DNA from: an uncultured Granulosicoccaceae bacterium
GTDB taxonomy: Bacteria; Pseudomonadota; Gammaproteobacteria; Granulosicoccales; Granulosicoccaceae
Direction: 5' to 3'
Length of the DNA: 40,613 nucleotides
Assembly (NCBI GenBank): GCA_937922945.1
Contig: CAKZUP010000010.1
Location: forward strand, 1 to 40,613
A program made the position numbers and the translations under genes. The first letter of the stretch is position 1; each line of letters opens with the position of its first letter. Below the pieces are notes generated by a model that was not told where the DNA came from, searched no databases, and worked only from the letters and a program-made list of their open reading frames with translations. Below are positions 8,600-17,056 of the stretch, one piece after another.

Positions 8600-9409
8600 T
8601 TATTTGCCGGTAAACTGTGGTTTGCGTTTCTCCATAAACGCTTTACGTCCTTCTACGTAATCGGCAGAGGCAAAACACGCGGCTACCATATCATCGCAGC
8701 GGGCCAAGTCACGTTTAGATGGGTCGGGTTCCATTACCTGAGTGGCAATGTACTTCATAGCCTGAATAGTGAGCGGTGCATTGTCGGCAATGTCGTTGGC
8801 AAGCTCCATCACCCGTTCTTCAAGCTCCTCTTCCGCCACAATTTCCTGTACCAAACCAGCCTGAAGGGCCGCGTGAGAATCGATAGGTTTAGCCGTAAAC
8901 ATCATTTTTTTAGCCGTAGCGGCACCAACAGAATTGGCTAATCGCCGAATCGCGTCGAACGGATAACCTAGTGCCAACTTTGCTGCTGGCATGGCAAAAC
9001 GCGATTTAGACGATGCAATTCGAAAGTCGGTGCAGCAGGCGAGGTTAAGTCCGCCGCCAATGCAATGACCGTTAATCATCGCGATGGTGGGCTTGGGAAA
9101 ATGCTCAATAAGCTCGTATACGACTTTTAGTCGAGCATTGTAGTGCGCTGTAGCATCTTTGGAGCCGCGCTCTTTTTCAAACTTGGATATATCTGCACCC
9201 GACACGAAGGCTTTACCGCCAGAGCCGGACAAAATTAGTACACGAACCTGATCGTCTTTCGCATACGCTGATAAAGCGATCTCCACTGCATCCCACATTT
9301 CCAATGAAACCGCGTTATAGCGATCAGGGTTGTTGAATACCACATGGCCTGCGGCCTTATCAACATGTGCAAGAATTTTGTCGGTCGGTAAGTTGAGCTT
9401 AGTTATCAT
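8600..9409 (-). CDS. Crotonase-superfamily protein (enoyl-CoA hydratase/isomerase fold) lacking the hydratase glutamates
   Basis: This 269-residue crotonase-fold enzyme acts on CoA thioesters. The oxyanion-hole elements are visible: KAFVSGADISKF (about 66-77) and HCIGGGLNLACCTDF (115-129). In enoyl-CoA hydratase the two catalytic glutamates sit in GGG-x-E-L-A and QPE, 20 residues apart. Here the equivalent positions are Asn122 (GGGLNLA) and Ala142 (MPAAKL), so classical hydration is unlikely. The AAKLALGY motif marks a known but poorly characterised crotonase subgroup. It is the last gene of the minus-strand tct operon, 59 bp after the AbrB-like gene, with a good Shine-Dalgarno (AAAGGAAA). 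An isomerase, decarboxylase, dehydratase or CoA-hydrolase role on the imported acid is plausible. Confidence 0.88.
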   Translation of the reverse strand: MITKLNLPTDKILAHVDKAAGHVVFNNPDRYNAVSLEMWDAVEIALSAYAKDDQVRVLILSGSGGKAFVSGADISKFEKERGSKDATAHYNARLKVVYELIEHFPKPTIAMINGHCIGGGLNLACCTDFRIASSKSRFAMPAAKLALGYPFDAIRRLANSVGAATAKKMMFTAKPIDSHAALQAGLVQEIVAEEELEERVMELANDIADNAPLTIQAMKYIATQVMEPDPSKRDLARCDDMVAACFASADYVEGRKAFMEKRKPQFTGK

Positions 9410-9468
9410 TAGTGTTTCCTTTCTATTTATATACTATAGCGATCTTGGCTCGCTGACTAAGCATCCCA

Positions 9469-10533
9469 TTAATGCTGTTTCGCTTCAGGTGTCAGTTTAA
9501 ATACGCGGCGCGATAAAAAGTTTCCAAACCAGACAGTTAGCAATATTCTTACAAGGTGGTGCAGTGCAACCACGACGGGGTTAAAATTCAGAGATAACGC
9601 GATCAAACTCATTTCAGCTAAACCACCTGCCGCAAAACTGATAAACATAGCGCCAAAATCTGCGGGCACGAACTGAACAAGAATACTTGCAAACGTGGCT
9701 GCAAGAAACAGCATATAGGCTCCAGCGAGTACACCCATACCTAATCCGCGAACAAGCAGTTTTCGCGACACGCCAGAGAATTGAGCGCCAAGAGCAGATC
9801 CCACCATGAATTGCGCAGCGTTACCAAGCCAAGGCGGTATCGCAATTTCAACAACACCACCCACTGACAGTGCCAGTGCCAGTAAAAGTGGTCCGAGCAT
9901 GTGTGAGACAGGTAAATTAGTCAGCTGGCCGAAGAACAGACCAACAAGCGCTATACCGACTATGAGCGCCACATCGGTAAAGTCATAGTCGATGGTTGAC
10001 AGAGTTTCACCGCCCAAAGAGCCAACCGCGTTACCTTGAACGAACAGAAAAAGCAGAGGAACCGACGATACAACCAATATTATTCGGATGAAATGTTGCG
10101 TGGTAACAATCCGAAGATCAGCACCAGCTTCTTCTGCGAGTGCGGTGGCATCAATAATACCGCCGGGCAGGGCGGCGAAGTAGGCATCGAGTTTATTGTA
10201 GCGGCCCAAGCCGCGCATAATGGCGTAGCTGCCACCATGAGCAAGCAATATAAAGGGGATGAGGGCGAGGCCAGATACCCAGAACTGCGGCAATAAAGTG
10301 AGGAGTTCGGGTGAGAATCGTGAACCGATCATTGCGCCGATAATCGACATAAATACCAAACGCACCCAACGAGAGAGTTTTGGTAGTCGCTTGTTGTCAC
10401 GCTCATACCAAAGCACGAAACAAGCGGCTCCAAATATGCCGCCCAGCATAAACGGCATTGGTACGCCGATAAAGTATGCGCCTATGCCACCTATTAAACC
10501 AAAAGCAAAAATAGGCAGGAAGCGAATATCCAT
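9469..10533 (-). CDS. AbrB-family integral membrane protein (PF05145-type)
   Basis: This 354-residue, highly hydrophobic protein has about ten predicted membrane segments in two similar halves. The conserved block YFAALPGGIIDATALAEE followed by GADLRIVTTQHFIR identifies the family annotated as AbrB or 'ammonia monooxygenase-like'. It is unrelated to the DNA-binding AbrB of Bacillus. Family members are thought to be membrane transporters or regulators of transport, without firm biochemistry. Here it is 17 bp downstream of tctA and upstream of the crotonase gene, all on the minus strand. That arrangement argues that it works with the tripartite transporter or exports a related organic acid. The start ATG has only a weak Shine-Dalgarno. 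Confidence 0.85.
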   Translation of the reverse strand: MDIRFLPIFAFGLIGGIGAYFIGVPMPFMLGGIFGAACFVLWYERDNKRLPKLSRWVRLVFMSIIGAMIGSRFSPELLTLLPQFWVSGLALIPFILLAHGGSYAIMRGLGRYNKLDAYFAALPGGIIDATALAEEAGADLRIVTTQHFIRIILVVSSVPLLFLFVQGNAVGSLGGETLSTIDYDFTDVALIVGIALVGLFFGQLTNLPVSHMLGPLLLALALSVGGVVEIAIPPWLGNAAQFMVGSALGAQFSGVSRKLLVRGLGMGVLAGAYMLFLAATFASILVQFVPADFGAMFISFAAGGLAEMSLIALSLNFNPVVVALHHLVRILLTVWFGNFLSRRVFKLTPEAKQH

Positions 10534-10550
10534 ACTATCCAGCGACAGGT

Positions 10551-12185
10551 TTATTGTTCTTCGGCCTTGCGCATACGATAAGTCGACCAGGCTCGGAACA
10601 GAATCACGGCAGCGCCAATGATAAGGAATATCGGTGCATAGGAAAACTTGCCCTGGTATTCAAAGCTTGTGAACACCAGAAATCCTTTATCCGAAATAAT
10701 CATCGATTGCCGAAACGCTTCTTCCATGCTCGAGGTTAAAACAAACGCGATAATAAACGCTGCTGCCGAGAAGTTGGTTCTGCGCATCGCATATCCGATG
10801 ACCCCGAACAGTATTGCAAATCCGACATCCCAGATGGATGCACGCGACGAGTAGCTCGCTGCCAGAGCGGTCAGGAAGATAAATGGATACAGGTATTGTG
10901 TTGGTAATATCGCAATCATCCGACCTATCAATGGTGCTGCGAAATAGCCGATAAGTGCATAGCAGGCAATGCCAATGAGGCCAGCTGCAAATATGCCGAA
11001 GATAAATTCTCGCGGGCTAATCAATTGGCCACCCATAAACAAAGGTGGCTCGTCTGCGAAAATACTCGGTCCTGGTTGCAAACCATTAACCAGAAACATA
11101 CCGATGAGTACTGCGGCAATAGTGGAGCCTGGTATCCCCAACGTGAGCAGGGGAATCATCGAGGGGCCTGATACGGCATTGTTTGCCGACTCCGGAGCCG
11201 CGATGCCTTCAACAACGCCCGTGCCCCATTCGTCCTTGTTCTTGGCACGCCTTTTCTCTTCGCCATACGCCACAAAGCATGCAACCGACGAACCCAGCCC
11301 CGGCATCATACCGATTAAGGAGCCATAAATAGATGAGCGGAACATTAACGGGACGCAGCGTTTGAATTCTGGCCAGGTAAAGTAATGCGCTGTGGGATCA
11401 TCGACTTTATCTGCAGCCAAATCGATCATCTTCACTTTTGCCGCTTTTTCGGCTTGAATGATGACTTCAGAAATAACGAACACACCAATCAGCAAGGGCA
11501 CGAGCGCCATACCCGATTCCAATTCGTCGATGCCCATGGTCATCTTGAACTGGCCGGTGATAATGTCTTCGCCTATCAGACCGATAACCGCACCGAACAA
11601 GGTTGAAATAATGCCCTTGATAATACTGTCGCTCACCACAGAACCAATGACAACGAATGCCATTAGATAAATCGCGAAGTTTTCAGGCGGGCCGAACTGG
11701 CGCGTAAATGCGGCAATGGATACTGCGCCGAAAATGAGTACGATTTCACCAAAGTAATCGCCATAAGCCGACGCTACCGTGGCGGTTTTAAGTGCTTTGC
11801 CAGCTTGTCCATTTTGCGTCATCGGATAGCCGTCTTGCATTGTGGCGGCAGATGCAGCGGTGCCCGGTGTATTAAACAGGATGGCGGCAATGGATCCACC
11901 ATAGCGGCCCGATTTGCCGATTACATACAGAAATGCCAGACCTGCAAGGCCACCGATATCATCGTTGTATGCAATGAGAATAGGTAGCATCATGGCAATA
12001 GCCGCGGCTGCGGTCAGCCCGGGCAGTGCGCCAAATACAATGCCGACAAACGCTGCTAAAACAACAAATAAAATGGCATAGGGGTCGTTGAACAAAACGA
12101 CAAAGCCACAGGAAATATCGAAAAAGATCGACAAAAAACCCAATGATTCGAAAAACGATTCAACTCCAGCGCATTGATTCTGCAA
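10551..12185 (-). CDS. tctA: Tripartite tricarboxylate transporter, large membrane subunit TctA
   Basis: TctA is the main permease of TTT secondary transporters, which take up citrate-like and other carboxylates delivered by a periplasmic TctC protein. The 544-residue chain has about 12 membrane segments, the family motif FGALPGLTAAAAIAMMLP near the N-terminus and its second-half counterpart MMPGLGSSVACFVAYGEEKR, then APESANNAVSGPSMIPLLTLGIPG. The start is a TTG (12185-12183) directly after the tctB TAG stop, with AGGAG inside the tctB end about 8 nt upstream. No suitable in-frame ATG is nearby. This spacing implies translational coupling. Substrate is unknown. Confidence 0.95.
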   Translation of the reverse strand: MQNQCAGVESFFESLGFLSIFFDISCGFVVLFNDPYAILFVVLAAFVGIVFGALPGLTAAAAIAMMLPILIAYNDDIGGLAGLAFLYVIGKSGRYGGSIAAILFNTPGTAASAATMQDGYPMTQNGQAGKALKTATVASAYGDYFGEIVLIFGAVSIAAFTRQFGPPENFAIYLMAFVVIGSVVSDSIIKGIISTLFGAVIGLIGEDIITGQFKMTMGIDELESGMALVPLLIGVFVISEVIIQAEKAAKVKMIDLAADKVDDPTAHYFTWPEFKRCVPLMFRSSIYGSLIGMMPGLGSSVACFVAYGEEKRRAKNKDEWGTGVVEGIAAPESANNAVSGPSMIPLLTLGIPGSTIAAVLIGMFLVNGLQPGPSIFADEPPLFMGGQLISPREFIFGIFAAGLIGIACYALIGYFAAPLIGRMIAILPTQYLYPFIFLTALAASYSSRASIWDVGFAILFGVIGYAMRRTNFSAAAFIIAFVLTSSMEEAFRQSMIISDKGFLVFTSFEYQGKFSYAPIFLIIGAAVILFRAWSTYRMRKAEEQ

Positions 12186-12695
12186 CTACTTAGCTCCTGT
12201 GATCCAATTCGTATACGGACGCATGTCGACTAAGGCGCCTTTGGGGTCGTTGAGTAACATAACGCCCATAAAGACCCATTGGAATACGATAGCTAGTAGC
12301 ACTGCGCTGATGATCATCGCAACCCAGTTTCGGACACCGAAAGTTGAAAGCATGGCAATGAGCGTGACTATCACGGCGAGAAAGTAACCAAAGCCCCAGA
12401 ACACGGCAACGAATAAAACGCCGCAAGCAACAATAAGGAATATGCGTTTACTGTCACTTTCAAGAAAACCATAGCCCTCTTTTATTTCACCCACTTTGCC
12501 AAAGAAGGCGCGAAGTGCAAGCCAGACCCCACCGAGCACCATGGATACCGCCAGAATCAATGGCAGTGTTCGCGGCCCGATAGATTCGCGTGATGTTTCT
12601 ATCGTGAAGGCTTGAAAAATAAAAAAGAAACCCACGAGAAGGACAACGGCTGCAACGCCGTACTCCAATTTGACTTTGTAAGGCTGGTTGCCCAT
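12186..12695 (-). CDS. tctB: Tripartite tricarboxylate transporter, small membrane subunit TctB
   Basis: TctB is the four-helix small subunit of TTT transporters. The 169-residue chain from ATG 12695 has hydrophobic segments at about 10-30, 45-60, 85-120 and 125-150, with the typical conserved IGPRTLPLILA after the first helix. An in-frame GTG at 12722 is possible but has no good ribosome binding site, whereas the ATG has CAGGTAG 6 nt upstream. The stop abuts the tctA start. It is separated from tctC by a strong hairpin. Confidence 0.88.
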   Translation of the reverse strand: MGNQPYKVKLEYGVAAVVLLVGFFFIFQAFTIETSRESIGPRTLPLILAVSMVLGGVWLALRAFFGKVGEIKEGYGFLESDSKRIFLIVACGVLFVAVFWGFGYFLAVIVTLIAMLSTFGVRNWVAMIISAVLLAIVFQWVFMGVMLLNDPKGALVDMRPYTNWITGAK

Positions 12696-12754
12696 GCGTG
12701 CTACCTGTGATCGATCCGGCACCGGTGTTCAATTCCACACCGGAACGTTTGAGA

Positions 12755-12780
12755 GAGGCAAGCCCGATTGGGCTTGCCTC
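12755..12780 (-). terminator. Strong hairpin between tctC and tctB (attenuator or mRNA-stabilising stem)
   Basis: A perfect 11-bp GC-rich stem (GAGGCAAGCCC at 12755-12765 with GGGCTTGCCTC at 12770-12780) and a 4-nt loop lie in the 140-bp gap after tctC. On the minus strand the stem is followed by TCTCAAAC rather than a full T-run. That suits partial termination or 3'-end protection of the tctC transcript, giving more binding protein than permease. This arrangement is common in binding-protein-dependent transport operons. Confidence 0.7.
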
Positions 12781-12835
12781 AGACGAAGCTTACTAATTTA
12801 TTTGCAAACTAGATGTTAAGAGCTGAAGCAGCCGC

Positions 12836-13810
12836 TTATTGGTTTGCAATGATTTCTTTAACGACAGGGCCCATGACTGAAAACATGGTGTCTTGCGCTG
12901 CAGTTGCAGTCGCTGAGTCGGTGTAGAAGGAAGCCAGATCGTTTCCAGCCATGAAACGCTTGTAGCCATCGAGCTCAGCAACGTGCGCTATTGCCGCAGC
13001 AACATCTGCTTTCACCTCATCAGATACGCCAGTTTTGCCAAACAAGCACATTAAGCCTGTGAAATCGATTCCGTCAGTGCCTTGCTCTTTAAACGTTTGA
13101 AGATCAGGCGCCATAGGATCACGCTCAGCGCCGGCTGAAGCCAGTGCTCGAATATCGTCTTCGAATCCAACAACGGTATTAACGCCACCGAACACTGCTT
13201 CTACTGATTGAGAAACCAGCGCGGCACGGGCTTTAGAACCACCTTTGAAAGGCACTTTCTTGTGTGGGATACCGTGCGTGTCGAAGAAGATGTGACCGAT
13301 GGTTGCGTGCATGGTTGCCGCACCGGACGTGCCCCAGGTAACTTCTTTTCCTGATGCTTTTGCATTGGCAATGAATTCTTCCATACTGCCAGCAGGGTTT
13401 GACGCGTGTACTTGCAATGATGTTACCAATTGAGAAGCACAGCCAAGATTCACGAAATCTTCAGGAATATGGTAAGGGCGCTCATCGCCTTTGGCGAGCT
13501 CGCCTGCGATAAAGGTACCAATGTTAATCATATATAGAGTGTGGCCATCGGCATCTTCATCGAGCACGGCTTTCGCCGCTTTCTGACCAGACGCGCCCGG
13601 CAGGTTTACGATGTAGGCGGGTAAGCCGTTCATGCTGGGTGCTTCATGTATGTATGAAGCGAATCCGCGTGCCGTGGTGTCAGTACCGCCGCCGGCTGAG
13701 AAGCCCACCATTATTTTTACTGGTTTAGCAGGATACTCTGCCAGCACAGCGGTACTCACGAGCATCGCTGTAGCCGCAACACCTGTGGCTAATTTCTTTG
13801 CAAAAGTCAT
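12836..13810 (-). CDS. tctC: Tripartite tricarboxylate transporter, periplasmic binding protein TctC (Bug family)
   Basis: TctC-type binding proteins capture organic acids in the periplasm and deliver them to TctAB. The start is ATG 13810 (324 aa), supported by GGAGGAAAAA directly upstream; the longer TTG frame would place this Shine-Dalgarno inside the coding sequence. A clear Sec signal peptide (MTFAKKLATG, then a hydrophobic core ending in AVLA) is followed by EYPAKPVKIMVGFSAGGGTD, the classic mature N-terminus with its ligand-contact loop. GTSGAATMHATIGH and PFKGGSKARAALVS are the usual domain-2 motifs. First gene of the operon, divergent from a CoA-transferase. The bound ligand cannot be inferred from these motifs. 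Confidence 0.94.
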   Translation of the reverse strand: MTFAKKLATGVAATAMLVSTAVLAEYPAKPVKIMVGFSAGGGTDTTARGFASYIHEAPSMNGLPAYIVNLPGASGQKAAKAVLDEDADGHTLYMINIGTFIAGELAKGDERPYHIPEDFVNLGCASQLVTSLQVHASNPAGSMEEFIANAKASGKEVTWGTSGAATMHATIGHIFFDTHGIPHKKVPFKGGSKARAALVSQSVEAVFGGVNTVVGFEDDIRALASAGAERDPMAPDLQTFKEQGTDGIDFTGLMCLFGKTGVSDEVKADVAAAIAHVAELDGYKRFMAGNDLASFYTDSATATAAQDTMFSVMGPVVKEIIANQ

Positions 13811-14002
13811 TTTTTCCTCCAATATGGTGCAATCAGTCTGGGTTTTCGATCATATGCACATCAAGTGTGCGCTGCGCTAATTGCTTGAATTCCAATTGTA
13901 AACCTGATTGTGCGCTTACGTACACTAAATTCATAACACTTGTGCTTTTCTGAGAAGCTGTAAAAAGCCATTTCAGTACTTAGAAGGCAAAACGGGAAAA
14001 AA
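13811..14002. promoter_or_regulatory. Divergent control region between tctC and a CoA-transferase
   Basis: This 192-bp gap must hold the promoters of both the minus-strand tct operon and the plus-strand CoA-transferase. An inverted repeat GCACA-TCAAG-TGTGC occurs at 13856-13870. The heptamer GTGCGCT appears just after it, near 13868, and again near 13913. These are candidate sites for a shared regulator that would match transport with CoA activation. No consensus -35/-10 pair stands out, and no regulator gene is adjacent. Confidence 0.35.
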
Positions 14003-15163
14003 ATGTCGAAAACACATCCATTTGAAGGTCTACTGGTGATCGATTTTACGCATGTTCTGGCCGGCCCTGCGTGCTCCTACTATTTGGGCCTGCTCGGTGC
14101 AGATGTGATCAAAGTCGAATCGCTGGTTAAAGGGGATGCTATCAGGCATCGGGGGGGCACCGACTCGGCAGCAGCAGCTGCGGGAATGAGCACCTCTTAT
14201 TTGACTCAAGGCGCGGGTAAACGATCTATCGCGCTCGATCTTGAAACAACCGAAGGCGTGGCACATTTTCATCAATTATTGGCAAGAGCAGATGTGTTGG
14301 TTGAAAACCACGTGCCCAGCACCTTGCGCCGATTGCAAGTGGATGAAGAAACGCTGTCCCGCAAGCACCCCCAACTTATTCACTGTGCTTTAACAGCGTA
14401 TGGCCGGGGTGGACCGCAAGAGAATTCCGCAGGCTACGACGTCAATATTCAGGCTGCTTGTGGCTTGATGGACGCCACCGGCACGCAACAGAGCGGACCC
14501 ATACGCGCGGGGGCGCCGGTGCTGGACTACGGTACTGCACTGGCCGCAAGTTTTGCCGTTGCGGCTGCGCTGTATGAACGCGCATCCACTGGCAAAGGTA
14601 CCTTTATCGATGTCTCGATGCTGGAAACCGGGTTAGCGTTAATGAGTTCATCCATTACGGATTACCTCAAGACCGGTAACGCACCCGAGCGTCGGGGGAA
14701 TCTGGCTAACAGTCGTTCTCCGGGTGCGGGAAGTTTTCCGTGCAAGACAGGTGTGATTTCGCTGGGTGTCAATGAGGAATCACAGTTTAAATGTTTAGCA
14801 AACGCGCTCGGAAGAAAAGAATGGATTACGGATAAGCGCTACGCGAAGCGCGATGCACGCAAGCGTCATGCTGATGCACTCGCCGCCGAGATAGAGGCAG
14901 AGTTGGCAAAACGAACAGCGTTGGAGTGGGAGCCGATTTTGCAATCTGCTGGTGTGCCCGCTGCCCGCTTGCGTAGTTTGCCCGAAGCGCTCGACTCACA
15001 GCAGGTTCAAACGCGTGGATTTGTTCAGAGTACGGATGATGGCGTTGCGGTTCCAACCCTGCCTTTTCGAATCGGCGGTATCGATGCCTATAAGCCCGTG
15101 AGGGCGGCACCACGAACAGGTGAGCATAGCGACGAAATCACAGATTGGCTTGGCTCAGCCTGA
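14003..15163 (+). CDS. CaiB/BaiF family CoA-transferase (class III), second copy
   Basis: This 386-residue class III CoA-transferase is distinct from the copy at 5759. It shows LLVIDFTHVLAGPACSYYLG, GADVIKVES, GKRSIALDLET and the likely nucleophile Asp175 in RAGAPVLDYGTALA. An alanine-rich stretch (DSAAAAAGM, 54-62) sits in the first loop. The start ATG is preceded by GGGAAAAAA, a weak Shine-Dalgarno. It is divergent from the tct operon, and the pairing of a carboxylate importer with a CoA-transferase and a crotonase suggests that the imported acid is activated to its CoA ester. The exact substrate is unknown. Confidence 0.92.
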   Translation: MSKTHPFEGLLVIDFTHVLAGPACSYYLGLLGADVIKVESLVKGDAIRHRGGTDSAAAAAGMSTSYLTQGAGKRSIALDLETTEGVAHFHQLLARADVLVENHVPSTLRRLQVDEETLSRKHPQLIHCALTAYGRGGPQENSAGYDVNIQAACGLMDATGTQQSGPIRAGAPVLDYGTALAASFAVAAALYERASTGKGTFIDVSMLETGLALMSSSITDYLKTGNAPERRGNLANSRSPGAGSFPCKTGVISLGVNEESQFKCLANALGRKEWITDKRYAKRDARKRHADALAAEIEAELAKRTALEWEPILQSAGVPAARLRSLPEALDSQQVQTRGFVQSTDDGVAVPTLPFRIGGIDAYKPVRAAPRTGEHSDEITDWLGSA

Positions 15164-15473
15164 GCAGTGCTTCTAAGCTGAAAACTAACTTTGTAAGTCC
15201 AAACTAGTATGCCGGTTCAGTGATCCTCGCTGTTTTAATAATCTCTATAACCAGGTTTGTCCGTAAGCCTTGGTAATCTCACCCGACCTAGCGTTATACT
15301 GTAGTTACAGCTATACGACACTAGTTCGTACCCGGCTCTGTAAGCATCCCAAAGAGCACGCTTAATACGCTAACGACGTTAATCAGTCGGGTGATGCCGA
15401 TCATTGTTTGCTCGCAATACTTGTTGGCACGACTAATTAGATACAGAAACTGCTATTCCGAAGAGGATAAGAA
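15164..15473. other. 310-bp leader region before pntA, no gene found
   Basis: No ORF with a credible start was seen. A possible promoter is TTGGTA (15270-15275) with TATACT (15295-15300), but the 19-bp spacer is long. A 9-bp sequence, TCACCCGAC (15279-15287), recurs inverted as GTCGGGTGA at 15386-15394, so the two could pair across 98 nt of leader RNA if transcription starts upstream of the first arm. The start codon of pntA is preceded by a clear GAGGAT. No known riboswitch was recognised. Confidence 0.4.
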
Positions 15474-17042
15474 ATGAAGATCGGCACGCCTAAAGAGGTA
15501 TTCCGTGGTGAAAACCGGGTTGCAATGACGCCTTCCTCGGCGTTGCAGTTAGTCAAGCTAGGCCACGATTGTTTTATCGAAACCGGCGCCGGTGATGCGG
15601 CTGATTTTTCAGATGCAGATTACTCTGCGGCAGGTGTTACGGTTGTCCAGTCGGCAGCTGAGTTATGGAACACCGCCGATGTCATCGCCAAGGTGCGTCA
15701 GCCCGAAGCAGCTGAGTTGGATTTGCTCTCCGCCAATAAAACGCTCATTACTTTTTTTAATCCCGGTGGAAACGAGACCGGCTTATCGCAAGCCAAGGCA
15801 TCGGGTGCAAACGTTATTGCCATGGAAATGGTGCCGCGCATTTCACGTGCTCAGAAGATGGATGCCTTGTCTTCAATGGCGAATATTGCAGGTTATCGCG
15901 CAGTCATAGAGGCCAGTAACAATTTTGGCCGCTTCTTTACTGGTCAAATTACAGCAGCGGGTAAGGTACCACCGGCTAAAGTGCTGGTGGTCGGTGCAGG
16001 TGTAGCGGGTCTTGCATCCATCGGTACGGCAACATCTCTGGGCGCTCAGGTGTATGCGTTCGATGTTCGGCCAGAAGTTGCAGAACAAATAGAATCGATG
16101 GGTGCCGAATTTGTTTTTCTTGAGTTTGAAGAAGAAGCGCAAGATGGTGCTGAGACTGGCGGCTATGCTGCGCCATCATCACCGGAGTTTCGTGAGAAGC
16201 AGTTGGCGAAGTTTCTTGAAATCGCACCCGAGATGGATATCGTTATAACCACCGCACTTATTCCTAACCGCGATGCACCCAAGTTATGGTTGAACGATAT
16301 GTTGGCTGTCATGAAGCGCGGGTCGGTAGTGGTCGACTTAGCAGCCGAACGCGGCGGAAATTGTGATGCAACGGTACCTGATGAAAAAATAGTCACAGAC
16401 AATGGCGTTACAGTCATTGGCTATACCGATTTTCCAAGTCGTATGGCGACGCAAAGTTCTGAACTCTATGCCAGCAACATTCGTCACATGCTGCATGACT
16501 TAACGCCGGAAAAAGATGGCGTCATTGTTCACGACATGGAAGATGACGTTATTCGCGGAGCTACCGTTGCATATCAGGGTGAAGTGACGTATCCGCCACC
16601 ACCACCCAAAGTTCAGGCTATTGCAGCCAAGAAACCTTCTGTACCAGAAAAAACACCGGAAGAATTGGCTGCCGAAGAAGCTGCCGCCGTTAAACGCGCG
16701 GGTCGAAATCAAATCGGGCTATTAGCGGTTGGTGCGGTAGTGATGTTTTTTATCGGGCAATATGCGCCAGCAAGCTTCATGAAGCACCTTATCGTTTTTG
16801 TGTTGTCGGTGTTCGTGGGCTTTCAAGTTATTTGGAATGTGTCTCATTCATTGCATACTCCATTAATGGCTGTAACGAATGCTATATCCGGCATTATTAT
16901 ATTGGGCGCGTTGTTACAAATAGGTTCTTCGAGCGTCATTGTCACTATATTAGCCAGCATTTCTGTTCTCATCGCCACCATCAATGTAGTCGGTGGTTTT
17001 ATGGTCACGCGACGTATGTTGCAGATGTTCCAAAAGAGTTAA
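15474..17042 (+). CDS. pntA: NAD(P) transhydrogenase subunit alpha
   Basis: PntA is the alpha subunit of the proton-translocating transhydrogenase, which uses the proton gradient to drive NADH + NADP+ to NAD+ + NADPH. At 522 residues it is the full E. coli-type subunit. It has an N-terminal alanine-dehydrogenase-like domain (IGTPKEVFRGENRVAMTP), the NAD-binding Rossmann motif VVGAGVAGLASIG (about 170-182), the loop YTDFPSRMATQSS that closes over the nucleotide, then a Pro/Lys/Ala linker (about 370-405) and four membrane helices. GAGGAT gives a good ribosome binding site. pntB follows 14 bp later, and the two subunits form the inner-membrane enzyme. Confidence 0.97.
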   Translation: MKIGTPKEVFRGENRVAMTPSSALQLVKLGHDCFIETGAGDAADFSDADYSAAGVTVVQSAAELWNTADVIAKVRQPEAAELDLLSANKTLITFFNPGGNETGLSQAKASGANVIAMEMVPRISRAQKMDALSSMANIAGYRAVIEASNNFGRFFTGQITAAGKVPPAKVLVVGAGVAGLASIGTATSLGAQVYAFDVRPEVAEQIESMGAEFVFLEFEEEAQDGAETGGYAAPSSPEFREKQLAKFLEIAPEMDIVITTALIPNRDAPKLWLNDMLAVMKRGSVVVDLAAERGGNCDATVPDEKIVTDNGVTVIGYTDFPSRMATQSSELYASNIRHMLHDLTPEKDGVIVHDMEDDVIRGATVAYQGEVTYPPPPPKVQAIAAKKPSVPEKTPEELAAEEAAAVKRAGRNQIGLLAVGAVVMFFIGQYAPASFMKHLIVFVLSVFVGFQVIWNVSHSLHTPLMAVTNAISGIIILGALLQIGSSSVIVTILASISVLIATINVVGGFMVTRRMLQMFQKS

Positions 17043-17056
17043 GGGGCCTATAAATA

